A stretch of DNA of 64,000 nt, taken from contig NZ_CP066203.1 in assembly GCF_017310545.1 (NCBI RefSeq), positions 558,001 to 622,000 of the forward strand. Direction: 5' to 3'. A model generated the notes under the pieces. The model made no database searches. It was given only the letters and a program-made list of their open reading frames with translations, and was not told where the DNA came from. This document shows positions 30,109 to 39,056 of this stretch, in pieces (positions within the stretch are counted from its first letter, which is position 1; each line of letters begins with the position of its first letter). Position numbers and translations under genes: made by a program. The DNA comes from Methylacidimicrobium sp. B4 (GTDB taxonomy: Bacteria; Verrucomicrobiota; Verrucomicrobiia; Methylacidiphilales; Methylacidiphilaceae).

Positions 30109-31887
30109 TTAGCCCGCCGCTCGCGGGTCGGAGCGATCGATCAACTCCCGCAGCGGTGCGATGCCGACCGGCTCCCGCTCCAAGAGCGGAACCAGGGCGA
30201 AACGCTTGGCGTGAACCGCCGCCACGGCGTCGATCTCGCGCCATTCGCTCTGCGCACGCTGCCGCAGCAAGGGCGAACGCGGGTTCGCCGCCGCAACGCT
30301 GCTGTTCACAATCCATGCCCACGGCTCGATGCCGGCACGGCGAAGGTCGGCTTGCAAGCCCGCGGCTTCGAGCACGGGTGTCGTCTCGGCCAACGTGACG
30401 ATCAACACCTTCGTCTGTCTCGGATCCTGCAGCCGCATGAGCGGGGTCGTGCAAGAGGTCCCGCGTTTTTCCTTCTGGCGGATGACCTCGCGGTGATAGG
30501 CGCCGGTCGCATCGAGCAAGAGGAGCGTGTGGCCCGTGGGGGCGGTGTCGAGGATGACGAACTTCTCCTCCGCCTCCTGCAGGATGCGAGAGAAGGCTTG
30601 GAAGACCGCAACCTCCTCCGTGCAAGGCGACCGCAGGTCCTCCTCGAGCAGGGCGCGCCCCGCGGCGTCGAGGTGGGTACCCTTGGCCTCCAGCACCTCC
30701 TTGCGGTACCGCTCGGCCTCCTCGCGCGGGTCGATGCGACTGACCATGAGCCGGGAGGAAGCGTCTCCCAGCGTCTCGGTCAAGTGGGCCGCCGGATCGG
30801 AGGTGGTCAGATGGACGGGAAAGCCGCGGCGCGCCAGCTCGACCGCGAATGCGGCCGCAAGCGTGGTCTTTCCGACCCCGCCCTTGCCCAGGAACATCAC
30901 GAGCCCCCGGCCGTCGGCGGCGATCCCTTCGAGCAGGGCGGAGAGCGCAGGGGAGCTCGGGCGGACCAGTTCCGTCGCCTCCAGTAACTCCACCCTTGGC
31001 CCCTTTCCCTTCAGCAGCCGCCGCAGCGGATCGAGCCCGACGAGGTTGAACGGCTGAAGGGGAATCTCCTCCCGCGGCAAGGCACGGAGCGCCTCGGGCA
31101 TCCGGCGAAGCGCGTCCTGCTCCCGCCGCCGGATCGAGGCGGCGAGTCGATCCTCTTGCGCTTCGTCCGAAGGGAAGATCCCGTTGACGACCAGGTGCTG
31201 CTGCCGGAGGCCAATCGCCGCCAGCTCTTCCCGCGTGCGGGCGACCTCCCGTAATGCGGCTTCCTGGGCGCGCGTGACCAGGACCAATCGAGTGCGCCCC
31301 GGGTCGGCCAACGCCTCGACGGCGGCCTTGTACTGGTTGCGCTGCCTGCCGAGCCCCGCCATCGGCCCCAGGCAGGAGACCCCCCCTTTTCCCGCCTCGA
31401 GGAATCCGCTCCAAGCGCTGGGGAGCTGCAGCAGCCGAATCGTATGCCCCGTAGGCGCGGTATCAAAGAGAACATGGTCAAAGCCCGCCGTCCGCTCCGA
31501 GTCGGTCAGCAGCACGGTGAACTCGTCAAAGGCGGCGATCTCGGTCGTGCATGCCCCGGAAAGCTGCTCCTCGATCCCCCGGACCACCGGCTCGGGCAAG
31601 TGGCCGCGGACGGGGCCGACGATCCTCTCCCGATAGGCGCGGGCCGCCTCCTGGGGGTCGATTTCCAGCGCGGAAAGATGAGCCACCGCGGGAACGGCCG
31701 CGATCCGGTGACCGATGGAGAAGCTGAACACCTGCCCCACGTTCGAGGCCGGGTCGGTGCTGACCAGAAGGACCCGCTTGCCTTCCTCCGCCAGATACAC
31801 GGCCGAGGCGCAGGCCAGAGAGGTCTTGCCGACCCCACCCTTCCCCGTAAAGAAGAGGAAGCGGGGTGGATCTTCGAGAAAGCGCAT
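30109..31887 (-). CDS. arsA: ArsA, arsenite-stimulated pump ATPase
   Basis: The 592-residue protein is a tandem of two ATPase halves. Each has a deviant Walker A (FFTGKGGVGKTS at about residue 13, MFLGKGGVGKTT at about 340) and the switch DTAPTGHT. The metalloid-binding Cys are all present: SGACTTEIAAF, SCLGPMAGL and SPCTEEVAVF, matching Cys113, Cys172 and Cys422 of the plasmid R773 enzyme. It energises arsenite export with a membrane partner, here ACR3 rather than ArsB. It follows arsD by 15 bases. Confidence 0.97.
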   Translation of the reverse strand: MRFLEDPPRFLFFTGKGGVGKTSLACASAVYLAEEGKRVLLVSTDPASNVGQVFSFSIGHRIAAVPAVAHLSALEIDPQEAARAYRERIVGPVRGHLPEPVVRGIEEQLSGACTTEIAAFDEFTVLLTDSERTAGFDHVLFDTAPTGHTIRLLQLPSAWSGFLEAGKGGVSCLGPMAGLGRQRNQYKAAVEALADPGRTRLVLVTRAQEAALREVARTREELAAIGLRQQHLVVNGIFPSDEAQEDRLAASIRRREQDALRRMPEALRALPREEIPLQPFNLVGLDPLRRLLKGKGPRVELLEATELVRPSSPALSALLEGIAADGRGLVMFLGKGGVGKTTLAAAFAVELARRGFPVHLTTSDPAAHLTETLGDASSRLMVSRIDPREEAERYRKEVLEAKGTHLDAAGRALLEEDLRSPCTEEVAVFQAFSRILQEAEEKFVILDTAPTGHTLLLLDATGAYHREVIRQKEKRGTSCTTPLMRLQDPRQTKVLIVTLAETTPVLEAAGLQADLRRAGIEPWAWIVNSSVAAANPRSPLLRQRAQSEWREIDAVAAVHAKRFALVPLLEREPVGIAPLRELIDRSDPRAAG

Positions 31888-31902
31888 GGAGGACGGGCGG
31901 CT

Positions 31903-32265
31903 TCAGCAGCAGGAACAGTGTCCGGAGCCGCAATCCTCCTCCGGCTCCTCCCCGACCTCCTCCGCCAGGCCCGCCCAGCGGGCCAGCTCGGAACGGCTAG
32001 GGTAGCGACCGGCCAAGGCCACTTCGCCTCCAACCAGAACCAGGGGAAGCGCCTCTTGGCCGGAACGCTCGAGGAAGGCCCTCACCGTGGCGTTCTCGGC
32101 AAAGGCGATCGGCTCTTGGGCGAGATTCCGCCGCTCGATCGGCGCCCCGTTCCGCTTCGCCCACTCCACATCGGCGGCGAAGTCGACCAGCACCTGGTCG
32201 ACCTCGGCACCACAGACTCCCGTGCTGCAACAGAGCGGCGGCTCAAAAATTTCGATCGTTGTCAT
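31903..32265 (-). CDS. arsD: ArsD, arsenite metallochaperone
   Basis: A 120-residue ArsD. CCSTGVCG near the N-terminus supplies the three As(III)-binding Cys, and the C-terminus CGSGHCSCC adds the extra vicinal Cys pairs seen in the long ArsD form. ArsD hands arsenite to ArsA and is also a weak repressor. The ribosome site GGAAAGGAAGAGAG precedes ATG 32265. It lies between acr3 and arsA, the common acr3-arsD-arsA order. Confidence 0.96.
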   Translation of the reverse strand: MTTIEIFEPPLCCSTGVCGAEVDQVLVDFAADVEWAKRNGAPIERRNLAQEPIAFAENATVRAFLERSGQEALPLVLVGGEVALAGRYPSRSELARWAGLAEEVGEEPEEDCGSGHCSCC

Positions 32266-32376
32266 CTCTCTTCCTTTCCTGGTTTTTCCTCTTCCCTGCT
32301 TTCTTGCGTTCCGCGCGACCCTCCAGCCGAGCCTCGCAGGATTTTCCTTCCCCTTCCTTCTCCTCGCCCTTCGGCC

Positions 32377-33459
32377 TTACCGGCCGACCGGACACCCCAC
32401 CCCTTCGTACCAGGCCTTGGTGCCGAGGCAGAGCCGACAGACCGAAAGCATGACCGGCACCTCGACCAGCACCCCGACCACGGTCGCCAGCGCCGCGGGG
32501 GAGGTCGGACCGAAGAGCGTGATCGCAACGGCGACCGCAAGCTCGAAGAAGTTGCTCGCCCCGATCAGCGCACCGGGGGAGGCGACGTTGTGCGGCACCC
32601 GAAACCAGCGCATGAGCAGATAGGTGAGCCCCGAGTTGGCATAAACTTGGAAGAGGATCGGAATCGCCAGAAGCCCGACGGCAATCCAGTTGGTCAGGAT
32701 GTTCTCCGACTGGAAGGCAAAGATCAGCACCAGGGTCGCAAGCAGGGCAAGAGTCGTCACTGGCTTGAAGCGCGCTAGAAACGCGCTCTCGAACCAGGCA
32801 AGGCCCTTGAGCCGGATTACGAGGCTGCGGCTGATCCAGCCCGCAGCCAGCGGAATCACGATAAAGGCGACGACCGAGGTGAGCAGCACCTCCTTCGGAA
32901 CGACGATCCCGCTCACCCCGACCAGGAACATCACGATCGGGGCAAAGGCAACGGTCATGATCAGGTCGTTGATCGCCACCTGCGCCAAGGTGTAGGCCGC
33001 GTCGCCATCGGTCAGATAGCTCCAGACAAAGACCATCGCCGTACAGGGCGCGGCCGCCAGGATGATCAGGCCCGCCAGGTAGTTGCGTGCGGTCGCCGGG
33101 TCGATCCAGTGGAGGACCGAAGAAAAGAGCCCGACGACAAAGAGCGATCCAAAGAAAGCCATGCTGAAAGGCTTGACCAGCCAGTTGACGAACAGGGTCA
33201 CCGCCAGCCCTTTTGGCCTCCGGGCGACCCCACGAAGCCCGCCGAAGTCGATCTTGAGCATCATCGGAAAGATCATGAGCCAGATCAGCACCGTGATCGG
33301 GACATTGACGTGGCTCCCTCCCAGCTCCAGGGAGCTCAGCTGGCGAGTCGCATCGGGAAAGAGCTTCCCAATGGCCACGCCAAGGACCATGCAGGCCGCC
33401 ACCCAGAGGGTGAGATACCGCTCGAAGAAGTCGATTCGCTTGCTTGACCTTGTCTTCAT
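32377..33459 (-). CDS. acr3: ACR3-family arsenite efflux permease
   Basis: The 360-residue protein has about ten membrane spans. The ACR3 signature includes APCTAMVFVWSYLTDGDAAY with the essential Cys in the fourth span, and NFFELAVAVAITLFGPTSPA with the key Glu. It extrudes arsenite, either alone by proton motive force or energised by ArsA. The start is ATG 33459, 64 bases from divergent arsR. A 111-base pyrimidine-rich gap on the plus strand separates it from arsD; no terminator hairpin is evident there. Confidence 0.96.
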   Translation of the reverse strand: MKTRSSKRIDFFERYLTLWVAACMVLGVAIGKLFPDATRQLSSLELGGSHVNVPITVLIWLMIFPMMLKIDFGGLRGVARRPKGLAVTLFVNWLVKPFSMAFFGSLFVVGLFSSVLHWIDPATARNYLAGLIILAAAPCTAMVFVWSYLTDGDAAYTLAQVAINDLIMTVAFAPIVMFLVGVSGIVVPKEVLLTSVVAFIVIPLAAGWISRSLVIRLKGLAWFESAFLARFKPVTTLALLATLVLIFAFQSENILTNWIAVGLLAIPILFQVYANSGLTYLLMRWFRVPHNVASPGALIGASNFFELAVAVAITLFGPTSPAALATVVGVLVEVPVMLSVCRLCLGTKAWYEGVGCPVGR

Positions 33460-33465
33460 AATCTA

Positions 33466-33521
33466 TTATTGAGCAATAAGAAGCGATTCTCTCTGCATCT
33501 TACAGTTCTACAATACTAGAA
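33466..33521. promoter_or_regulatory. Two palindromes in the acr3-arsR intergenic region
   Basis: TTATTGAGCAATAA (33466-33479) is a perfect dyad with a two-base centre; TTCTA-N6-TAGAA (33506-33521) is a second, different dyad ending two bases before the arsR ATG. TACAAT at 33509-33514 could be the arsR -10 element, which would make the arsR mRNA almost leaderless. Either dyad could be the ArsR operator. The region is clearly lower in GC than its surroundings. Confidence 0.6.
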
Positions 33522-33523
33522 TT

Positions 33524-33898
33524 ATGAGAACGAGTCAAGCGGTCGAAGTGCTCGCAGCGCTCGGGCAGGAGACGCGGCTCGACATCTTCCGGCTGCTGAT
33601 CCAAGCGGGCCCTGCCGGGCTGCCGGCCGGGGAGATCGCGGCTCGGCTCAAGGTTCCGCTGGCTACCCTCTCCTTCCACCTCCAGCATCTGAGGCATGCG
33701 CGGCTGGCGAGCTCGCGAAAGCGGGGGAAGCTGGTGCTCTACTCTCCCAACTTCGCGACCGTCGACCGGCTGATCAGCTATCTGCTCCGCGACTGCTGTG
33801 GCCGGCCGAGCGTGGCGCGGGAGCTCTGCGGGGAGGCAGTCCGCCGGCCCAAGGCCGGCGCCAACCCGGGTGCGAGCGCGGGCTCCCCAAGCCCGTGA
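33524..33898 (+). CDS. arsR: ArsR/SmtB-family arsenic-responsive repressor
   Basis: The 124-residue winged-helix repressor has the DNA-reading helix region AARLKVPLATLSFHLQHLRH and wing SSRKRGKLVLYSPN. Metalloid-sensing Cys are not in the alpha-3 helix but near the C-terminus: Cys91-Cys92 and Cys102 (DCCGRPSVARELC), as in the Acidithiobacillus ferrooxidans type. It should dissociate from DNA when arsenite binds. It diverges from acr3. The last 20 residues are low complexity and end 34 bases from aat. Confidence 0.93.
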   Translation: MRTSQAVEVLAALGQETRLDIFRLLIQAGPAGLPAGEIAARLKVPLATLSFHLQHLRHARLASSRKRGKLVLYSPNFATVDRLISYLLRDCCGRPSVARELCGEAVRRPKAGANPGASAGSPSP

Positions 33899-33932
33899 TC
33901 CGCCGGCGAGGAATCGAAGGCGCCTGCCGTCG

Positions 33933-34598
33933 CTACGGCGCAAAGGAAGCCGAGCCGGAGAGAGCGTCGGGAAGCCGCTCCAGATACTCGTCGCGGCTGA
34001 TATCGATCGCACCCATCTGGCGGGTGGTTGGCGTCGCCACCTGGGTGTCGAAGAGCCGGAAGCCGCGCTCGATCAGGCGATCGACCGTGAAGACCAGGGC
34101 GGCCTTCGAGGCGTCGGAGACCAGGTGGAACATCGATTCGCCGGCGAAGAAGCCCCCGATCGCCACGCCGTAGAGCCCCCCGACGAGCTCGCCATCCTGC
34201 CAGACTTCGACGCTGTGGGCATACCCTTGCCGATGAAGCTCGCAGTAGGCCTTGATGAACCGCGGGCTAATCCAGGTGTGCTCCCGCCCGAGGGCCGGGC
34301 GCGCGCAGCCGCGGATCACCTCGGTGAAGGCCTGGTTGACCGTAAAGGAGAACTTCCCTTGCCGCAGCTTCTGCGAGAGCCGACGAGGAACATGGAACTG
34401 ATCCATCTCGAAGACCGCCCGCGGATCGGGTGACCACCAGGTCAGCGGCCGATCCGTCCATGGAAAGATGCCCGACCGGTAGCCCGCGAGGAGGCGGCCG
34501 ACCGAGAGATCCCCGCCGACCGCCACCAGGCCGTCGGGATCGGCGCGGGAGACATCCGGAAAATGGATGCGAAAGAGGTTCAGGATGATCGCAGCCAC
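33933..34598 (-). CDS. aat: Leucyl/phenylalanyl-tRNA-protein transferase
   Basis: A 221-residue Aat enzyme. It adds Leu or Phe from aminoacyl-tRNA to proteins with N-terminal Arg or Lys, marking them for ClpS/ClpAP. Typical blocks: GYRSGIFPWTDRPLTWWSPD, GREHTWISPRFIKAYCELHR, HSVEVWQDGELVGGLYGVAI and GESMFHLVSDASKAALV. The start is ATG 34598. It ends tail to tail with arsR and is 49 bases downstream of cinA in the same direction. Confidence 0.96.
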   Translation of the reverse strand: MAAIILNLFRIHFPDVSRADPDGLVAVGGDLSVGRLLAGYRSGIFPWTDRPLTWWSPDPRAVFEMDQFHVPRRLSQKLRQGKFSFTVNQAFTEVIRGCARPALGREHTWISPRFIKAYCELHRQGYAHSVEVWQDGELVGGLYGVAIGGFFAGESMFHLVSDASKAALVFTVDRLIERGFRLFDTQVATPTTRQMGAIDISRDEYLERLPDALSGSASFAP

Positions 34599-34647
34599 GG
34601 CGCTATTTTAAAGAAAAGTTCGTGGTTCAAAACAACTCTTAATTTCA

Positions 34648-35883
34648 TCACAGCGCAAGCTCACCCCCGGCCAGGAGGGCTTGGCGGAGCGCGTCGAGGG
34701 CGGCCTGAGAGGCAAGCCGCTTCACCATGCTCCGATCCCCCGGAAAGGTTTTCCGGAAGGAATGGACCTTTTCCTTGGTCGCCAACCCGAACCAGACCAG
34801 CCCGACGGGCTTTTCTGCCGTGCCTCCCGCGGGTCCGGCGATCCCGGTTACCGCAACCGCCAAGTCGGCCCCGCTCCGCCGCGAGGCTCCGAGGGCCATC
34901 GCCTCGGCGACCGCAGCGCTCACCGCTCCATGGGCCGCAAGCAGCTCCCGATCGACTCCCAGCTCCGCTACTTTTGCCTCGTTCGCATAGGCGATCCAGC
35001 CGAAAGTGAAGGCCTCGGAGCTCCCCGGCACGTCGGTCAACCGATGGCTCACGAGCCCTCCGGTGCATGACTCCGCCGTTGCGATCGTCTTTCCGGAACG
35101 AGTCGCCAGCCCGACTACCGCCGCTTCCAGGGTCGTTCCATCTTCTCCAAAGAGGGCCGAGCCGAGCCGCTTCTTGACCAGGGCTTCCGCCTGATCCAGG
35201 ACCGATGCCTCGGAATGGCCGATCCGAAGCTCCACCTCTCCCGCTCGCTCGCAGTAGCCGATCTCCCGGATCCCCAGGGCACGCAAACCTTCCTCGACCC
35301 GCTCCTGCACCTCCCATTCTCCCAAGCCGACGCTCCACCAGGAGCGCCAGAGAAACACCTGCCCCTCGGCGCGGGCGCGGAGCCAAGGGACGACCGCCGC
35401 GCGCCACATCGGCACAAGCTCCCGGGGTGGACCGGGCAGGAGAAACATCGCCAGCCTTCCTTTCTGGACAAAAAGGCCCGGGGCCGTTCCGACGGAGTTC
35501 CAGAGGATCTGCGCTCCCTTGGGAACCATCGCCTGCCGTCGGATGGTCTCCGGGAGTGCCGCGATCCCCTTGGCGGCGCAAAAAGCGCGGATCCGCGCAT
35601 CGACCGCCTCCTGGAACTCGAGCTCCCGGCCGATCGCCTCTGCCGCCGCCTCCCGCGTGTTATCGTCCGAGGTGACTCCCAAGCCCCCCGTCACCAGCAC
35701 GACATCAGAACGAAAGAGGGCGTCCTCGAGGACGCGCCGAACGACCGCGCCGTCGGGCACGACCGTCTGCCGCTCCAGCCGCAGCCCAAGCGTCCGGAGC
35801 TCCCTCCCCACAAATGCCAGATGCGCCTCCGTCACCTCGCCCAACAGGAGCTCGGTTCCGGTGCTCACCAGTTCGACGGTCAT
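34648..35883 (-). CDS. cinA: CinA-family protein (MoCF domain plus NMN deamidase domain)
   Basis: The 411-residue protein has an N-terminal molybdopterin-binding-like domain (VSTGTELLLGEV, TGGLGVTSDDNTREAAAEAI) and a C-terminal PncC-type amidase domain (TIATAESCTGGLVSHRLTDV, AVTGIAGPAGGTAEKPVG). CinA proteins are NMN deamidases with ADP-ribose pyrophosphatase activity, serving NAD salvage; the competence name is historical. It lies 40 bases after secA in the same direction, so it may share its transcript. It is full length. Confidence 0.94.
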   Translation of the reverse strand: MTVELVSTGTELLLGEVTEAHLAFVGRELRTLGLRLERQTVVPDGAVVRRVLEDALFRSDVVLVTGGLGVTSDDNTREAAAEAIGRELEFQEAVDARIRAFCAAKGIAALPETIRRQAMVPKGAQILWNSVGTAPGLFVQKGRLAMFLLPGPPRELVPMWRAAVVPWLRARAEGQVFLWRSWWSVGLGEWEVQERVEEGLRALGIREIGYCERAGEVELRIGHSEASVLDQAEALVKKRLGSALFGEDGTTLEAAVVGLATRSGKTIATAESCTGGLVSHRLTDVPGSSEAFTFGWIAYANEAKVAELGVDRELLAAHGAVSAAVAEAMALGASRRSGADLAVAVTGIAGPAGGTAEKPVGLVWFGLATKEKVHSFRKTFPGDRSMVKRLASQAALDALRQALLAGGELAL

Positions 35884-35923
35884 CGGGTCCCTCCGCTAGC
35901 CGGCCTCTCTCGATCGGAGGAGA

Positions 35924-38900
35924 TCAGGACTTCTTCTTCTCGCCCTTCCCGCGCGGCGGAGGAAAGGACTGACCCGCAAGAAGAGAGACCTTGATGCAGG
36001 TCTTCTCTCCCAGGGCGCCGCAGCAGTTCTTGAACTTCTTCGTCGGATCGAGCGGGCAGGGGTCGTTGCGACCCATCTTGGGACCGCTGCGGCTGATCGG
36101 CACGATCGGATGGTCGTGGTGCGCCGCTTCCGCCTCCGGTGCCGCACCCTTCGGCTCGGGAGCGGCCCCTGCCTCGCCGTCCGAAAGGTCGGGCCGCACC
36201 AGCTGCTGCGGCAAAGACGAGAGGAAGCGCTCGAAGGCGAGCACGCTCGACGCCGACCGGAAGAGATTCTGGACGATCTCCCGCTTGATCCTCCCCATCA
36301 GATCCTGAAAGAGAGCATAGGCCTCCTGCTTGTACTCGATCAGCGGATCCTTCTGGCCGTAGGCGCGCAGACCGATCCCGCCCCGCAGCCCGTCCATCGC
36401 GTAGAGATGCTCCTGCCAGAGGCGATCGATCGCGGACAGGGCCGTGATCCGCTCAAGCTCCTGGAGCGATGCGGGATCTTCGTACTTCACCTTGAGCTCG
36501 TAGGACTGCTGGACCCGTTCGAGGATCTTCTGCGCGGCAGCCTCGGGATCGCCATCACCCAGGTCCTCCTTGCGCATCCCCACCGGGAAGGTGGCGTTCG
36601 CCCATCCGAGCAGCCCGTCGAGATCGGCCACCCCGCCTTCCAGCCGCGCGTGCGCCTCCTCCCGCACGACCTCGCCCAGAACATCGAAGAGCTCCTTTCG
36701 CGGCTCCTCGGCCTCCAGGATCTGGTCGCGGAAGTTGTAGATCACCTCCCGCTGGAGGTTCATCACATCGTCATACTGGAGGGTGTGCTTCCGAATGCTG
36801 TAGTTGCGCTGCTCGACCCGCTTCTGGGCGGTGGCCACCGCCTTCGTGAGCCAGGGATGCTCGAGCTCCTCGTCCTCCTTCATCCCCAGGCGAGTCAACA
36901 GGCCGGCGATCCGGCGGGAGTCACCGAAGTTGCGCATGAGATCATCTTCCAGGGAAATGAAGAACTTCGAGTTCCCGGGATCCCCCTGACGGGCGCAGCG
37001 TCCCCGGAGCTGGAGGTCGATGCGTCGGGCCTCATGCCGCTCGGTTCCGAGGACGAAGAGCCCTCCCAAACCGTGCACCCCCTCCCCGAGCTTGATGTCG
37101 GTTCCTCTTCCCGCCATGTTCGTGGCGATGGTCACCATTCCCCGCAGGCCCGCCCGAGCGACGATCTCGGCCTCCTGCTGGTGGTATTTCGCGTTGAGCA
37201 CGCTGTGAGGGATCCCCTCCCGCTTGAGCATCCGGCTCAGGAGCTCGGAGGACTCGACCGAGATCGTTCCGACCAGGACCGGCTCCCCTTTTCCGTGGAG
37301 CTCCCGGATCTTCTCCACGATCGCATGGTATTTTGCCCGCCGCGTCTTGAAGATGCTATCGTCCATATCCTCCCGAACGCAGGGACGATTGGTCGGGATC
37401 GCCACCACGTCGAGCTTGTAGATATCGTGGAGCTCGTTGGCCTCGGTCGCCGCGGTTCCCGTCATCCCGGCGAGCTTGGCATAGAGCCGGAAGTAGTTCT
37501 GGATGGTAATCGTCGCAAGGGTCTGCGTCTCCCGGTCGATGTGGACGCCCTCCTTCGCCTCGATCGCCTGGTGGAGACCGTCGCTCCAGCGGCGGCCCGG
37601 CATCAGCCTCCCGGTATACTCGTCCACGATGATCACCTTGTTGTCCTGGACGACGTAGTGAACGTCCTTCTCGTAGAGGCAGTATCCGCGCAGGAGCTGG
37701 GCGATCGTGTGGATCCGCTCGCTCGATTCTTCGTACCGCTTCTGAGCCTCCTGGCGCTTTCGCTCCTTCTCTTCCTCGCTGAGCGCCACATCCTTCCCGA
37801 TCGCGTCGAAGAGCGTGGCGAGATCCGGCGGGGCGAAATAGTCGGGGTCGTCCGGGCTCAGGAACTTCCGCCCGCGCTCGCTCAAATCGGCCTCGTGGTT
37901 CTTTTCGTCGATCGCAAAGAAGAGCTCCTCCTTGATCTGGTAGAGCTCGATGCGCCGGGAGTCCTGATAGAGAGCCAGCTCCGCATCCTCCATCATCCGG
38001 CGGGCTTCTCCCTCTTCCAGGATCTTGAGAAGCTGCTTGTTGCGCGGCATCCCGAGCTTGATCTTGAAGAGGATCCGACCGATCTCCTCCCGGGGGCGGC
38101 CTTCGGCCAAGGCTTTTTGCGCCTCCTCGGCGAGCCGGGCGCACTCGATCATCTGTTGCTGCACCAGGCGCGCGACCGGACCCCGGTAGCGCTCGTACTC
38201 CCCGGTCGAGGCGACGGTCGCCGGGCCCGAGATGATCAAAGGGGTGCGGGCCTCGTCGATCAGGATGCTGTCGACCTCGTCGATGATGGCGTAGGGATGG
38301 CCCCGCTGGACCTTCTCCTCCCGGCTCGTCACGACGCTGTTGTCGCGCAGGTAGTCGAAGCCAAACTCGCTGTTGGTCCCATAGACGATGTCGCAAGCAT
38401 ACTGCCGCCTCCGCTCCTCGAAGGACTGTCCCTGCTGCAGGCAGCCGACGGTGAGGCCGAGAAAGCGATAGATCTCGCCCATCCACTCGCTGTCGCGCGC
38501 CGCCAGGTAGTCGTTGACCGTCACGACGTGGACACCCTTCCCGGTCAGGGCGTTCAAGTAGACGGGAAGGGTTCCCACCAGGGTCTTCCCCTCGCCGGTC
38601 GCCATCTCCGCGATCTTCCCTTGGTGCAGGACGATCCCGCCGACCAGCTGCACATCAAAGGGGATCATCTCCCAGGAGATCCTGTGGCCCCGCACCTCGA
38701 CTACCTTCCGAGCCTCGGTGAAGCGGCGGCAGACGTTCTTCACGACCGCAAAAGCCTCCGGCAGCAAGTCCTCGAGCGTCTCTCCCGCAGCGAGCCGCTT
38801 CCGGAACTCGACCGTCTTCTGCTGGATCTCCGCGTCGGGCAGAGCACGCAACTGCTCTTCGAAGCGATTGATCTCCGCCACGCGCGGCCAGATCCGCGCC

Positions 38901-38953
38901 ACCTCCCTCCGGTTCTTCGAACCGAAGAGCATCTCCAGGATCTTCTTCAACAT
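35924..38953 (-). CDS. secA: Preprotein translocase ATPase SecA
   Basis: The 1009-residue motor drives secretion through SecYEG. Walker A is MATGEGKTLVGTLPVYLNAL; VHVVTVNDYLAARDSEWMGE, GTNSEFGFDYLRDN, TNMAGRGTDIKLGEGV and LRGRCARQGDPG are standard. The C-terminal metal site is altered: usual CPCGSGKKYKxCHG is CPLDPTKKFKNCCG, so the second Cys is lost and the final His is Cys. There is an extended insert around residues 250-420 compared with E. coli SecA, as in several bacterial groups. The start is ATG 38953, 103 bases after htrA. Confidence 0.97.
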   Translation of the reverse strand: MLKKILEMLFGSKNRREVARIWPRVAEINRFEEQLRALPDAEIQQKTVEFRKRLAAGETLEDLLPEAFAVVKNVCRRFTEARKVVEVRGHRISWEMIPFDVQLVGGIVLHQGKIAEMATGEGKTLVGTLPVYLNALTGKGVHVVTVNDYLAARDSEWMGEIYRFLGLTVGCLQQGQSFEERRRQYACDIVYGTNSEFGFDYLRDNSVVTSREEKVQRGHPYAIIDEVDSILIDEARTPLIISGPATVASTGEYERYRGPVARLVQQQMIECARLAEEAQKALAEGRPREEIGRILFKIKLGMPRNKQLLKILEEGEARRMMEDAELALYQDSRRIELYQIKEELFFAIDEKNHEADLSERGRKFLSPDDPDYFAPPDLATLFDAIGKDVALSEEEKERKRQEAQKRYEESSERIHTIAQLLRGYCLYEKDVHYVVQDNKVIIVDEYTGRLMPGRRWSDGLHQAIEAKEGVHIDRETQTLATITIQNYFRLYAKLAGMTGTAATEANELHDIYKLDVVAIPTNRPCVREDMDDSIFKTRRAKYHAIVEKIRELHGKGEPVLVGTISVESSELLSRMLKREGIPHSVLNAKYHQQEAEIVARAGLRGMVTIATNMAGRGTDIKLGEGVHGLGGLFVLGTERHEARRIDLQLRGRCARQGDPGNSKFFISLEDDLMRNFGDSRRIAGLLTRLGMKEDEELEHPWLTKAVATAQKRVEQRNYSIRKHTLQYDDVMNLQREVIYNFRDQILEAEEPRKELFDVLGEVVREEAHARLEGGVADLDGLLGWANATFPVGMRKEDLGDGDPEAAAQKILERVQQSYELKVKYEDPASLQELERITALSAIDRLWQEHLYAMDGLRGGIGLRAYGQKDPLIEYKQEAYALFQDLMGRIKREIVQNLFRSASSVLAFERFLSSLPQQLVRPDLSDGEAGAAPEPKGAAPEAEAAHHDHPIVPISRSGPKMGRNDPCPLDPTKKFKNCCGALGEKTCIKVSLLAGQSFPPPRGKGEKKKS

Positions 38954-39056
38954 CAGAAAGACTCTATGCAAACGAGGAAGCTCGCACAAGGGGCGAGCGT
39001 CTCGCCCCCTTCCGCTGACCACCCCGCAACCGATTGCCCGCCATACCCATCCCGCC

